NCBI RefSeq assembly: GCF_014192915.1
Contig: NZ_JACHYN010000018.1
Location: 48,492 to 112,491, forward strand
Length of the DNA: 64,000 nucleotides
Direction: 5' to 3'
DNA from: Azospirillum sp. OGB3
GTDB taxonomy: Bacteria > Pseudomonadota > Alphaproteobacteria > Azospirillales > Azospirillaceae
Made by a program: the position numbers and the translations under genes. Positions 1 through 8,156 of this stretch are shown here, piece by piece (the first letter of the stretch is position 1; each line of letters begins with the position of its first letter). The notes below the pieces were generated by a model. The model ran no database searches, was not told the origin of the DNA, and was given only the letters and a program-made list of their open reading frames with translations.

Positions 1-34
1 GTCGGCAACTGATCCGAAAAGGGGAGCGCCCTGC

Positions 35-289
35 ATGTCCTTTAGCGCCATGGCCGTGAACATGATCGGCCTGTTTCGGGAGCGGCATCCAGAGCCAAAG
101 CCCGGCACGACAGAAGCTGGAACGATCTCAGGCCATCGGGCGTCGGTCACCGAACTGGAGCCTCAGCCTGGGGAAACGCGCCGATTTTGCGTGAAACTGA
201 CCGATGGACGCTTCAGCACTGACGAGCAGGTTTGGGCAATCCGTGGAACCAAGATCGGCACCGTCGATCCATCACAGCCGTCTGAATAA
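35..289 (+). CDS. hypothetical protein, 84 aa
   Basis: Unrecognised small soluble protein. The ATG at 35 follows a GGGGAG ribosome-binding sequence at 21-26. It ends in TAA immediately before the AAGGAG of the next gene, so it is the first visible member of a tight run of four or five genes. No membrane segment or known motif is seen. The gene order is consistent with an accessory operon on a plasmid or phage-like replicon. Coding is supported by spacing and codon bias only. Confidence 0.55.
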   Translation: MSFSAMAVNMIGLFRERHPEPKPGTTEAGTISGHRASVTELEPQPGETRRFCVKLTDGRFSTDEQVWAIRGTKIGTVDPSQPSE

Positions 290-306
290 GGAGCCAAAAC
301 GAAAGA

Positions 307-624
307 ATGCCGGCACATCGACGCATAGCGGCGGGGCTCATCATGGCCATCCTCGGGGCACACGCCGTGTGGACGGTCGGGGGCCTGCTCTGGGGCAGCG
401 ACGCAGTGGCCACCGGCGAATTGAACCCCAAGCTGGTGGCGGTCCCCTTCATGCCGGCTTCCTGTGACCGCTGGGCCGACAGCTTCGTTTTGGTGAAACT
501 CCGGTCCGACGGGACGGCCCTCTTCCGCTGCGGGCCGGGCTTCGGATATGTCCGGGCTTGGCCTTTTACCGATACCTGGGCCGGTCCCTGGCCATTCGAC
601 CACGTAAGGAGCCTTGCGCGATGA
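307..624 (+). CDS. small secreted or membrane-anchored hypothetical protein, 105 aa
   Basis: The N-terminus is basic (RR at residues 5-6) and followed by a hydrophobic stretch at about residues 8-29, which reads as a signal anchor or uncleaved signal peptide. The remaining 75 residues contain two cysteines (about 53 and 75) that could form an exported disulfide. The ATG lies downstream of AAGGAG at 289-294. The stop TGA overlaps the ATG of the next gene (ATGA at 621-624), a sign of translational coupling. The family is not recognised. Confidence 0.6.
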   Translation: MPAHRRIAAGLIMAILGAHAVWTVGGLLWGSDAVATGELNPKLVAVPFMPASCDRWADSFVLVKLRSDGTALFRCGPGFGYVRAWPFTDTWAGPWPFDHVRSLAR

Positions 625-1067
625 CCTCAGTAGCTGTGGATTTCTTCTCCAACCTCTTCCACCAGATGCTGCCGGTGGCCTTGCTTTGTGGTGCGCTTGG
701 CATGGCCCTACTCGCCGTCCTGCGAAACGCACCGCGGCATGGCATGACGTCCCGCCCGGCGCCGACAACGCTGGCCGCCACACCCGCCCGCGAGCCGATA
801 GCGGTGGAACGAAACGGCCGCACCGTGCTGGTGTGGCCGCATCCGATCCATGGAGTGGGCACCCGGCCGGCGTCGTTCACCGCGGGAGACGACAACCGGC
901 GTGTCGAGGTCGCTCCCCCGCCCACAGCGCATAGTGGCTCCGATGGGTTTCTGCCATTCGCCACCGGCCTGATCCTGGGAAGCTCGGGCGGCACCGCCTC
1001 CACGTCAACGTCGCACTCCGGCGAAGCCTGCCCAGCCCAGGCGCCAGACAACGCGGCCAACACCTGA
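621..1067 (+). CDS. single-pass membrane hypothetical protein, 148 aa
   Basis: The start at 621 is preferred because it overlaps the upstream stop as ATGA and has AAGGAG about 10 bases upstream. A longer in-frame start at 558 would lie inside the previous gene. One hydrophobic segment is seen at about residues 14-34, then a proline, alanine and glycine-rich low-complexity tail with no recognised domain. Together with the preceding gene it looks like a small envelope-protein pair. Function unknown. Confidence 0.55.
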   Translation: MTSVAVDFFSNLFHQMLPVALLCGALGMALLAVLRNAPRHGMTSRPAPTTLAATPAREPIAVERNGRTVLVWPHPIHGVGTRPASFTAGDDNRRVEVAPPPTAHSGSDGFLPFATGLILGSSGGTASTSTSHSGEACPAQAPDNAANT

Positions 1068-1093
1068 CTTTCTGGAAAAGGAGCCCAGCGCCC

Positions 1094-1630
1094 ATGATGC
1101 AGTGCCAATCAGACACCGCGGAGTTCGATCGCTGGATGACACTGGAGCGCATCGCGCGCAGCGACTTCATGGGACTGCTGTTCGATGGCCTCAAATCGCG
1201 CGCCTGGGAGCCGGACACGCTGCAGGAGCTTGCTGTAGCGGCGCTGTGTGGCTTCGGGAATGGTTGCTGCTACTTCCTGGCCAGTGCGGTTGCCACGCCG
1301 GCTGGCATGCCAATCGTCGGCTTCCGCCGGCTCGACGGCTCGCTGGTTCATGCTGCCGTGGTAGATTCCGGTACGGGCGAAGCGGCCGACGTGCTGGGGC
1401 GCCGGCCGCTGGCAGCACTGCGCACGGAGATGGAGGATGCCGCGGGACCAGTGCGCATGTCGGCGCTTACCTCCATCTGGGATGAGCTGGACCCGGAGGA
1501 AGCCCGCATTCTCCAAGAGATCGCCGCCGCCATGCCGTGGATGCCGCGAACGGGTACGTCAGCACCTCCGCTGCCTCAATGGGCGCGCCTGGTGGTCGCC
1601 TACGCCACCGCTCGAACGGCACTTCAGTGA
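1094..1630 (+). CDS. hypothetical protein, 178 aa
   Basis: Acidic, soluble-looking protein with no recognised domain. The ATG at 1094 follows AAGGAGCCC at about 1078-1086, the same ribosome-binding style as the two genes before it. The central part (residues 45-80) is rich in Gly, Cys and hydrophobics (GFGNGCCYFLASAV), and the C-terminal third is helical. The stop at 1628-1630 overlaps a GTG that can start the following GNAT gene. I do not recognise the family. Confidence 0.55.
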   Translation: MMQCQSDTAEFDRWMTLERIARSDFMGLLFDGLKSRAWEPDTLQELAVAALCGFGNGCCYFLASAVATPAGMPIVGFRRLDGSLVHAAVVDSGTGEAADVLGRRPLAALRTEMEDAAGPVRMSALTSIWDELDPEEARILQEIAAAMPWMPRTGTSAPPLPQWARLVVAYATARTALQ

Positions 1631-2397
1631 TTCAGGAAAGAGCCTCCGACGGCGCCGGCCAGCAGCTGGATCGTCGGCGGCCCGGCTGGTCGAACACCGT
1701 GCAGATCCACCAAGCAGTTACAGCGGCCGATCTTGCCTCAGTACATCGCGTTATGGTCGCTGCCTGGGTTCCGGTGCCTGCCGTGGCTCCCAGTCGGTTC
1801 CTGTTGCCGCCGACGCTGTCAACCAGATATCTCCTTGCCCACTTGCGAAGGGAGGCGGCGGCGAGCGTCCGGCTACATTCGCACGACGATGCGATTCATC
1901 TGGAAAAACTGTCTGTTTTGCCGCAATTCCGAGGCTTCGGCTTGGCCCGGGGTTTGTTCAACGCGGCTGTCGCCATTGCCCGAACCAATGGCGTCCCAGC
2001 TGTTACGGCTGACGTCTATGCTCGACACCACAGGGCATGGCGACGGTGGGGCGCTCAGGTTGCTGGCGCGCCTGGCTGGGTCAACGGAGTTCCGACCGTG
2101 CCCTTGCGTTTCGATGTTCCAAACTGCCCTCTCGGCCAGACCTATGCCGAGACGGATTTTGAGGTCCCGATGCATCAGTCTCCAATTTGGTCTGTTCGTC
2201 ACGTAGTGACCCGCCTACATGGATGCGATCTCGCTGTGACGTGGCGCTCGGATTTCTGGATATGGGTCGTGACCGTTGCCGGCGAGCAAGTCGCCAGCGG
2301 GAGGGCGCGCAGCCAAGCCAGTGCCCAGGATGCTGCCGTACAGGCAGCACGACGCCACGCAGACGATGGTGGCAAGGTGCAGCTCCCATTGTTCTGA
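1627..2397 (+). CDS. GNAT-type N-acetyltransferase-like protein ending in a clamp-like QLPLF
   Basis: The middle of the protein shows a GNAT signature: a beta4-like LEKLSVLPQFRGFGLARGLF with the acetyl-CoA pyrophosphate-binding pattern (Q/R-x-x-G-x-G/A analogue), then a helix and a beta5-like segment. The GTG at 1627 overlaps the upstream stop (GTGA). A GTG at 1699 would start right at the domain and is the main alternative. After the acetyltransferase domain comes an extra segment of about 70 residues with several Trp. The last five residues are QLPLF, close to the bacterial beta-clamp binding consensus QLxLF. Substrate unknown. Confidence 0.6.
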   Translation: MIQERASDGAGQQLDRRRPGWSNTVQIHQAVTAADLASVHRVMVAAWVPVPAVAPSRFLLPPTLSTRYLLAHLRREAAASVRLHSHDDAIHLEKLSVLPQFRGFGLARGLFNAAVAIARTNGVPAVTADVYARHHRAWRRWGAQVAGAPGWVNGVPTVPLRFDVPNCPLGQTYAETDFEVPMHQSPIWSVRHVVTRLHGCDLAVTWRSDFWIWVVTVAGEQVASGRARSQASAQDAAVQAARRHADDGGKVQLPLF

Positions 2398-2630
2398 GAT
2401 CGGCTCAGACCAACAGCAGGATTGCCAGCGGGGCGGCGGGGCGTTGCAACTCGGCGGTCGGCGAGCCGAGCAAGTTCCCCGGCGCGCGCCTGCTCTATCA
2501 GCAGGCCCTAGACACCGTCGGCGCTAACCAGCTGTCGACTTTCTGACGGTGCTGCGCAGCTTGGAAATGGCGGAACCCGGCATAGGATCGTGTCGTTGTC
2601 CAACACCCCCGATCGCGTGGAGGATGTACG

Positions 2631-3446
2631 ATGCCACAAGGCGCCTTGCTTGCCCGCCAGACCAACACCTGCGCTCTGCTCAACGATGATGAGTACGACG
2701 CCCTGGTCCGCGCGGCGGACGAGTATCTCGCCGCGCAGGGCGCGCTGATCACCCTGATGTCGACCCTGGGAAGCACGATCGAGCAGGGGCTCGACAGACT
2801 GCCGGAAGGCTTCAGGCAGGTGGTGACGGACAAGGTGCGGGAGGCGCTGGAATATGCGCAGCAGGCCGCGCTGAGTGGGATGGACAAGGAGGCCGGACGC
2901 GAGGCGTCGCGCCGGTGGTACGGCGCGCTGGCCGCCGTGTCCGGTGGCGTCAGCGGGTTCTTCGGCTTGCCGGCGGTGCTGGTGGAACTGCCGGTCACCA
3001 CGGTCACCATCCTGCGGTCGATCGCCGACGTCGCCCGCTCGAAAGGCGCAAACCTCGATGATGTCGAGGTGCAGGCCACCTGCGTGGAGGCATTCGCCTA
3101 CGGGGGCCCCCTCGACGACGACGACGACGCGGACCTCGCGTTCTTCGCCACGCGGGTCGGTGCCGTCGGGCTGGCCACCCGGATGGGCACCATGGAGCTG
3201 GCCGACGTCATCACTCGTGTTGCCGTCCGCTACACCGGCGCGGTGGTGCCGAAGGTCGCGCTGCAGGCCGTTCCCATCACCGGCGCCGTCCTGGGTGCCG
3301 GGCTGAACTGGTCCTACATGCAATTCTATCAGGCGATGGCGAGCGTCCTGTTCACACTCCGCCCGATCGAGCTGAAGCACGACCGGTACCTGGTGCGATC
3401 CTGCTTCGCCTCCATCGTGCGCGAACGGAAAACGGCAAGGGCCTGA
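2631..3446 (+). CDS. EcsC family protein
   Basis: 271 residues matching the EcsC family (PF12787) by pattern. There is a glycine-rich membrane-active helix (GGVSGFFGLPAVLVELPVTT, about residues 104-123), then TILRSIADVARSKG and a cysteine/glycine-containing EAFAYGG. A run of five Asp at about 163-167 is unusual and may be a flexible loop. The hydrophobic C-terminal half could insert in or bind the membrane. EcsC proteins are poorly characterised. The gene stands alone, with about 230 bases before it and 290 after it. Confidence 0.8.
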   Translation: MPQGALLARQTNTCALLNDDEYDALVRAADEYLAAQGALITLMSTLGSTIEQGLDRLPEGFRQVVTDKVREALEYAQQAALSGMDKEAGREASRRWYGALAAVSGGVSGFFGLPAVLVELPVTTVTILRSIADVARSKGANLDDVEVQATCVEAFAYGGPLDDDDDADLAFFATRVGAVGLATRMGTMELADVITRVAVRYTGAVVPKVALQAVPITGAVLGAGLNWSYMQFYQAMASVLFTLRPIELKHDRYLVRSCFASIVRERKTARA

Positions 3447-3735
3447 GCCGCTCGGTCGCGGTGGTGCTCTGAGCGAGCACTCGGTCCGCCGCCACGTGGA
3501 TGTCGCCCCCCAGAGGCCTTGATCCGACCGCGGCCTTTACCCTAGGGCAGTAGGGAACGACTAAGCGTCTGGCTCAGCCTGGTATTTCGCCGCGCTGGCG
3601 CTGAATGCCACCGGTTTCGATCCAGGGCGAACTGCCTGGAGTGTACCGGAACCTCCCGTGCAGCACGGATGAGGGGCGAGGTCCGAGTGCCTGTCATCCG
3701 TGTTGAACACTGGCAAGCAGGCACGGGAGGCCATC

Positions 3736-4053
3736 ATGCGAATGATCAACATCACGATCGTTGCAGCAACGCTGATGTTATCGACCGCCAGCGCTCACGC
3801 GGCCCCCATGGATGGGAGGTTTTCCGATGCCGAGCTGGTCTGCTTTCAGAACGGCCGCGTGATCGTGGCGTTGGAGTTCGTGACGGATCTCCAGGTGCAG
3901 GAGATGCCCGACGGGCGGAGGTATGTCGGCCGCTGGGCACGTAGCGCCTACGCCACGCCGGAGCACTTCCGGATCGACGTCGGGAACAGCACCACCTGCA
4001 TTTCTCTCGCCACCGAAAGGGGCTTCTTTTTCAGCAGCTCGCGCCGTCAATAA
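3736..4053 (+). CDS. secreted small hypothetical protein, 105 aa
   Basis: The ATG at 3736 is chosen over an earlier in-frame ATG at 3700 because it has GGGAGG six bases upstream and starts a clean signal peptide. That peptide is basic and hydrophobic over residues 1-22, with an Ala-X-Ala cleavage site just before APMDG. The mature part of about 83 residues has two cysteines, suggesting a disulfide in the periplasm. No family is recognised. It precedes the hairpin-leader gene array. Confidence 0.6.
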   Translation: MRMINITIVAATLMLSTASAHAAPMDGRFSDAELVCFQNGRVIVALEFVTDLQVQEMPDGRRYVGRWARSAYATPEHFRIDVGNSTTCISLATERGFFFSSSRRQ

Positions 4054-4267
4054 ACCCACTCGGCGCGGCCAAAAGACGCGGAAAAACGCCGTCATTCCGC
4101 CCTATCGCGCCCGGTGTCGGCGCGGTACATTGACCGCACTTAGCACCGCTTGCATGTTGCAGCGAGGCAAAGTGACTGGCTTCGGCTGGGGACCTAGTTG
4201 GGGTCCTTAAACAACCAGCACGCATGCTGCGGTCCAGCACCGCAGCGCCGGCGGCATCGCCGCCATC

Positions 4268-4320
4268 AACCCCGTCGGGGAGACTCGCTCCCCAGCCAGG
4301 GGAAAATTGCGTCTCCTCGA
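4268..4320 (+). ncRNA. hairpin leader element 1 of 8
   Basis: After CAACCCCGT the sequence folds as an outer stem (GGGGAGAC with GC at 4277-4288, pairing with GCGTCTCCTC at 4309-4318) enclosing an inner TCCCC/GGGGA hairpin (4289-4293 with 4299-4303). The first arm can also pair with the adjacent CTCCCC, so two mutually exclusive folds are possible. It lies 65 bases before the coiled-coil gene. This is the first member of a series whose base pairs change while the fold is kept. The rest of the 330-base gap (4054-4267) shows nothing clear. Confidence 0.55.
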
Positions 4321-4384
4321 ACGCCCCAGTAGGCCCGCTTCTGGGCCTCAACCCCTCCTATTTTCCAAAGGGAGTTGTGATACC

Positions 4385-4861
4385 ATGTCTGCTGACAGGC
4401 TGTTCGATTATGAGAAAACGCTTCGTTCCGGCGGCGCCCCGAAAGCTGAGATTTTTACAAAGGCTATGCGGGAGTTGCTGACGGAGTTCACGCGGGAGAG
4501 GGCCGACATGGACGCTGCAGTAGCCGATCTTAGGCAGGGCGTGGACGCTTTAGACCGCAAAATGGGTGCACTGGATACTAAGGTGACCACCTTGGATACC
4601 AAGGTGAATGCCTTGGATACAAAGGTGGGAACTCTAGACACTAAGGTGACGGCTCTCGATCATAAAATTGAGATGACGGAGCATCGTGTCAACGCCCGCA
4701 TTGACCTCTTGGAGGCCAAACTCACTTCCGAGATCCGTTCCATGGGACTGGACCTCATGAAGATTATGAACGGTCAGATCTGGAAAACGATCACTGTTCT
4801 CGGGGCAATGATCGGCATCATTTATGCCGTCGAGAAGTTTGTGTTTCGTATGACCTCATAG
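4385..4861 (+). CDS. coiled-coil protein with C-terminal membrane anchor, 158 aa
   Basis: The start at 4385 has AAGGGAG about 12 bases upstream. An upstream in-frame start at 4307 would run through the hairpin leader. Residues 35-125 are a long coiled coil containing five successive seven-residue units of the LDTKV type (residues 63-97). A single hydrophobic segment near residues 134-152 (ITVLGAMIGIIYAVEKFVF) ends the protein, so it is a tail-anchored rod facing the cytoplasm. The architecture resembles DUF1640-type proteins, but the family assignment is uncertain. The base composition is more AT-rich than its neighbours, hinting at separate acquisition. Confidence 0.65.
   Translation: MSADRLFDYEKTLRSGGAPKAEIFTKAMRELLTEFTRERADMDAAVADLRQGVDALDRKMGALDTKVTTLDTKVNALDTKVGTLDTKVTALDHKIEMTEHRVNARIDLLEAKLTSEIRSMGLDLMKIMNGQIWKTITVLGAMIGIIYAVEKFVFRMTS
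4571..4675 (+). repeat. five tandem 21-bp units encoding heptads
   Basis: Five consecutive 21-base units begin at 4571, 4592, 4613, 4634 and 4655. The first four share TTGGATACNAAGGTG-like cores and the fifth is diverged. Each unit encodes exactly one coiled-coil heptad, so unit gain or loss would lengthen or shorten the rod without changing frame. Confidence 0.8.
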
Positions 4862-4885
4862 ACCCAACGACTGCACAGAAACCAC

Positions 4886-4937
4886 TACCCCGCGGGGAGG
4901 ACTTCCTCTCCGCTCAGGGGATGAATCGGCCTCCTCG
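4886..4937 (+). ncRNA. hairpin leader element 2 of 8
   Basis: An ACCCCGC lead is followed by GCGGGGAGG (4892-4900), which can pair with CCTCCTCGC at 4929-4937 as the outer stem. The inner part (TCCTCTCC against GGGGATGA) is weaker than in the other members. It fills the spacer between the coiled-coil gene and the gene at 4974. Confidence 0.45.
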
Positions 4938-4973
4938 CTTCCTCATGTCCGATCCCGACATTGGAGAGCGACG

Positions 4974-5552
4974 ATGCAGAGCCTGAGTACGAACCAGCTC
5001 AAGCTATATCGAACTGTGCTGAACCGCCGCCTCGGCGCTTTCGGCCGTCTCGGACCCGACGTCACCGCCCATGGATCGGTAACAACCGATCACGGTGATA
5101 CCATCGCCTGGACCGTTGCCTTCGATCCCCTCACCCGGGAATGGGTGGCTACGGTCGACTGCAGCCTATCGCGTCCCTTCGTGGCCCGAAGCAAGGTCCT
5201 GAACTCCCTCCTGGAAGATTTCTGGCTGGAGCTGCACCTCGCTGAACAGGCCGTGAAGTATCATCGCGAGGAGGAGGCGGAAGCCGCTGCTTGCGCCGCC
5301 AAGCGCGCCGCCCTGGACGCGGAGATCGCTGCAATCCCCATTCTCGCGATGGACGACCTATTGGCCGGCCATGCGGCAGCGGTGTGCGCGGAGGATGCCG
5401 CCTGGGAGCATGTCCACCAGTGGGATTGGCATCCCGCCTACACCGGCGAGGATGATCCTGGAAAAGGGCATTACGAGCACTGTGCTCGTGAGGCATCCCG
5501 CCTAGCGGACGCTTACCGGTCCGAGGTGTCAGCGCGCGACACCACGCACTGA
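4974..5552 (+). CDS. hypothetical protein, 192 aa
   Basis: The ATG at 4974 follows GGAGAG. The N-terminal part (about residues 1-80) is a compact alpha/beta region with no recognised motif. Residues 95-130 are very Ala/Glu-rich and helical. The C-terminus contains HQWDWHPAY and several His/Glu/Asp residues that could bind metal, but there is no recognisable catalytic pattern. Second gene of the hairpin-separated array. Confidence 0.55.
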   Translation: MQSLSTNQLKLYRTVLNRRLGAFGRLGPDVTAHGSVTTDHGDTIAWTVAFDPLTREWVATVDCSLSRPFVARSKVLNSLLEDFWLELHLAEQAVKYHREEEAEAAACAAKRAALDAEIAAIPILAMDDLLAGHAAAVCAEDAAWEHVHQWDWHPAYTGEDDPGKGHYEHCAREASRLADAYRSEVSARDTTH

Positions 5553-5580
5553 CACGGCCTCGCGCCGGACTTCGTTCAAG

Positions 5581-5629
5581 CAACCACACCCCGCAAGGGA
5601 CATCCGTCCCTGCAGGGGAGGGCTGTCCC
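5581..5629 (+). ncRNA. hairpin leader element 3 of 8
   Basis: GGGACATCC (5597-5605) pairs with GGGCTGTCCC (5620-5629) as the outer stem. TCCCT/AGGGGA forms the inner hairpin around a two-base loop. The outer pairs differ from those of the other members (ACA with TGT here), yet the arrangement is the same. Confidence 0.6.
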
Positions 5630-5671
5630 TTGCTGCCATTGTTCAACCACAACATCAGCGAGGTCACCCTC

Positions 5672-6256
5672 ATGAAGGCCTGCTTGGAAACCGTATTCGC
5701 CCTGGCCCGCATGGCACCGGGGTTTGATGACGCGAACAATCGTGCGGCTGTGGCGCGAGCCGAGCGCTTTGTCACATCGCACGCGGCAGAGCTGGAGCAG
5801 CTGGCCACTGGAAGGATGGGTCACCTGTCTGACTCGGCCCGCGGCTTCCAGCCGACCGTCGACACGACTGCCGCCGGTCTGGTTTATCCAGCACCAGGAT
5901 ACATCCGCAGCTTTCTGGACCTTTCGACATCCCACTTGGATGAAGAAGCCCGAACGTACCTGGACCAGGATGGGGAAGGGGTGGTGAGCTACCCGACGAC
6001 CTACGGCTGGTTCATCTATGTGCCGACCCCCGAGAGCTTAAGGGATTATGCAGTGCCACAGACCCTGCTGAACATCCTTGATCGGGCGCGGCAGTTGGCC
6101 TGCGAATACGTGCTCCTCGACTGCGATGCGCTTGAGGACTCTGAACTGCCAACGTTTGACGACGATCCGACCACATCCAAGGACACCGGCACGCCGGCAC
6201 CCCTGGAGCCCGCGCCCACCGTCGAGAAGGAGAGAACTGATGCTCTCGTTGGATGA
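5672..6256 (+). CDS. DUF5983 family protein
   Basis: I prefer the ATG at 5672, with GAGGTC six bases upstream, over a TTG at 5630 that lies against the hairpin. The protein has 194 residues. The segment around residues 130-165 (ILDRARQLACEYVLLDCDAL, then ELPTFDDD) matches the conserved C-terminal pattern of DUF5983, a small protein family common on plasmids and phages with no assigned function. A Pro/Thr/Glu-rich tail follows. The gene overlaps the next one by 17 bases. Confidence 0.65.
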   Translation: MKACLETVFALARMAPGFDDANNRAAVARAERFVTSHAAELEQLATGRMGHLSDSARGFQPTVDTTAAGLVYPAPGYIRSFLDLSTSHLDEEARTYLDQDGEGVVSYPTTYGWFIYVPTPESLRDYAVPQTLLNILDRARQLACEYVLLDCDALEDSELPTFDDDPTTSKDTGTPAPLEPAPTVEKERTDALVG

Positions 6257-6500
6257 CAAAGCAGAGCCTCCCGGCTTCACTGCACAGCCCGGTTCACCGG
6301 CCTGGGAGGAAGCCTGGGCGGCCCTGATTGCAGAGTTCGGCGACCCGGTCTGCCTGGACGCCATCACCGGCGAGAGCTGGCAGTACCACGGCACCTTCGA
6401 GGGGGCTGATGGCTGGAATCATATTTTCCGCCACCGGGTCCTCCCGAGCACGCGCCAACGGACCTATCGCAAGTACCCGGCAACCGCTCCGGTCTCCTGA
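6240..6500 (+). CDS. hypothetical protein, 86 aa
   Basis: The ATG at 6240 lies inside the end of the DUF5983 gene and has AAGGAG 7-12 bases upstream, so it is translationally coupled. Short acidic protein with Trp-rich patches (PAWEEAWAAL, ESWQYHG, GWNHIF). No known domain. This is one of the two junctions in the array that lack a hairpin, because the genes overlap or abut. Confidence 0.55.
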   Translation: MLSLDDKAEPPGFTAQPGSPAWEEAWAALIAEFGDPVCLDAITGESWQYHGTFEGADGWNHIFRHRVLPSTRQRTYRKYPATAPVS

Positions 6501-6542
6501 TTGGTTCCAACCTAAGCCGGCGTGACGCGCCGGCACAAACCT

Positions 6543-6580
6543 CAACCCCAACCGGGAACGCTCCCGGTGGAGGCGTTCCA
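6543..6580 (+). ncRNA. hairpin leader element 4 of 8
   Basis: A perfect seven-pair outer stem is formed by GGAACGC (6555-6561) and GCGTTCC (6573-6579). The inner TCC/GGA pairs close a short loop. An alternative CCGGGA/TCCCGG fold overlaps the first arm. The AGGAGG of the next gene follows 7-12 bases later, so pairing could affect ribosome access. Confidence 0.65.
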
Positions 6581-6596
6581 CCTCTAGGAGGAGAAC

Positions 6597-7484
6597 GTGA
6601 GCATTCTCAGCTTTCCTGACCGCGGCTCATGGGGCAAAGCGGCGTGGCGTGGCAACTGTTCCGGTTACGTTTATCTGGACCTGTTCCAGCGGCTTCGGCC
6701 CAAGGCTTTCGTGGATCCAATGTCGGGCAGCGGAACCTCGATCGAGGTGGCTCGAGAAATGGGGATCGAAGCCTATGGCTTGGATCTGCACTCCGGCTTC
6801 AACGCTGTGCGGCACAGCATTTTGCAAGCCGTAGGCAAGCCGGCGGATCTGGTGCTGTCGCACCCACCTTACGGGAGCATGATCGTCTACTCCGGCAACG
6901 TCTGGGGTGACGCTCCGCATCCCGACGATCTGTCGCGCTGCAGTTCCGATGACGAGTTTCACGAGAAGATGCAGCTCGTCCTTCTGAACCAGCGCGACGC
7001 CACCGCCCCCGGCGGCTACTACGGCACGATCATCGGAGACTGGCGACGGCGGGGGATGTACACCTCCTACCAAGCCGAGATGATTGCCAGAATGCCGCGG
7101 GACGAGCTGGCCGCTGTGTTGATCAAGCAACAGCACAACTGTCAGTCAGACGCAAAAGCTTATGGCCGCATGGCTTTGCCATTCATTCTGCACGAGTACA
7201 TCCTTCTCTGGCAGAAGAAGGCATCATCCATCCTGGTCTTGCTTAGCAATCTCGCACACCAGCAGTATGCTCGATTGAGCGGAACCTGGAAGAATGTCGT
7301 GAAAGCGGTCCTTATGCAGCTTGGGGGGCAGGCCCCGCTGTCCAGGCTCTACGAGGCAGTGGCGCAAGCGGCGCCCGACAAGCTGTCGAAGAATCCGCAC
7401 TGGCAGGCAAAAGTCCGGCAAACCCTCAACCAGAACCGCGAGCTGTTCACGCAGATCGCGGTCGGCGAATGGGCGATAGCCTGA
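6597..7484 (+). CDS. DNA methyltransferase (adenine/cytosine-N type) with HPPY motif
   Basis: A GTG start at 6597 is set by AGGAGG just upstream. Motif I (DPMSGSGTS, residues 40-48) binds S-adenosylmethionine. The catalytic motif IV is HPPY (residues 89-92) in place of the usual DPPY/NPPY/SPPY. Motif I precedes motif IV, the order of alpha/gamma-class amino-methyltransferases. Residues about 240-295 look like a winged-helix domain of the kind found in restriction and modification proteins. No cognate restriction gene is adjacent. His in place of Asp/Asn/Ser in motif IV leaves activity to be shown. Confidence 0.75.
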   Translation: MSILSFPDRGSWGKAAWRGNCSGYVYLDLFQRLRPKAFVDPMSGSGTSIEVAREMGIEAYGLDLHSGFNAVRHSILQAVGKPADLVLSHPPYGSMIVYSGNVWGDAPHPDDLSRCSSDDEFHEKMQLVLLNQRDATAPGGYYGTIIGDWRRRGMYTSYQAEMIARMPRDELAAVLIKQQHNCQSDAKAYGRMALPFILHEYILLWQKKASSILVLLSNLAHQQYARLSGTWKNVVKAVLMQLGGQAPLSRLYEAVAQAAPDKLSKNPHWQAKVRQTLNQNRELFTQIAVGEWAIA

Positions 7485-7510
7485 CGACGCCCCCAGCGTC
7501 TCGACAACCA

Positions 7511-7550
7511 TCAACCCAACCGGGTGCGCTCCCCGGCGGGGGCGCACTCC
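7511..7550 (+). ncRNA. hairpin leader element 5 of 8
   Basis: After CAACCCAACC, GGGTGCGC (7522-7529) pairs with GCGCACTC (7542-7549). CCCC (7531-7534) pairs with GGGG (7538-7541) around a GGC loop. The result is a continuous two-part helix. It sits 20-60 bases before the GAGGAGG and start of the next gene. Confidence 0.65.
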
Positions 7551-7577
7551 GTCCCCATCGTCCGAGGAGGTATCGCG

Positions 7578-8075
7578 ATGAAAAAGTTGACCCTGAAGGG
7601 CGTTCCCGCCTCATTGGTCATGTTCGACTACCAGGCGATCGGCGGCCCAATGCGGGCCTACTGCGCCGAGTTGTCAGCGCGGAATTGGCTCCAGGCTCAC
7701 GGCTTTTGGGCTGGCCATCCTGTTCAGATCGAAGAGGTCATTGAATGGGAACGGTCACCTACAGACCGGGCGGCCGACGTGCTGTTCCGTGTTGGAACGC
7801 TGGAAGCCAAGTTCCGGGACCTGATCCGGACCGACCTGCCGGTCGGCACCGGCGGCGTCGCCGAGGCAGGGGACCTCCTGCAGCTTGAGCTTGATGGTTA
7901 TTGGGCTTTCTTCGACCACTCATGCTCAAGCTGGAATGGCTTCTCGGTCACCGGCGCCGGTATGGACGGCCACCGCGGCTTCACGTTGGACCTCGACTTC
8001 GCGCGGGCTTGGCTGGATCGCGGACGATGCCGCCTCCGGCTGCACACGCAACGGCTTGCGAAGGCAGCGGCCTGA
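7578..8075 (+). CDS. hypothetical protein, 165 aa
   Basis: The ATG at 7578 follows GAGGAGG. Soluble alpha/beta protein with an unusual share of aromatic residues (WERSPTDRAADVLFRVG; WAFFDHSCSSWNGF). It has no membrane segment and no recognised family. Located between two hairpin leaders, so probably part of the polycistronic array. Confidence 0.55.
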   Translation: MKKLTLKGVPASLVMFDYQAIGGPMRAYCAELSARNWLQAHGFWAGHPVQIEEVIEWERSPTDRAADVLFRVGTLEAKFRDLIRTDLPVGTGGVAEAGDLLQLELDGYWAFFDHSCSSWNGFSVTGAGMDGHRGFTLDLDFARAWLDRGRCRLRLHTQRLAKAAA

Positions 8076-8090
8076 CCAACCATCAGGTCC

Positions 8091-8134
8091 ACAACACCCA
8101 TTGGGGAGAATCTCCCCAATGGGGCGATCTCCCC
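8091..8134 (+). ncRNA. hairpin leader element 6 of 8
   Basis: GGGGAGAATC (8103-8112) pairs with GATCTCCCC (8126-8134), leaving one A bulged. CCCC (8114-8117) pairs with GGGG (8121-8124) around AAT. The first arm can instead pair with the adjacent CTCCCC, giving a competing short hairpin. The lead-in is CAACACCC. The GAGAGGAGAGG ribosome-binding region follows. Confidence 0.65.
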
Positions 8135-8156
8135 TCCGCATCGAGAGGAGAGGAAC

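Noticed and set aside
2398..2546. Possible short coding remnant ending LLYQQALDTVGANQLSTF
   Set aside because: The frame has no start of its own and overlaps the GNAT gene for most of its length.
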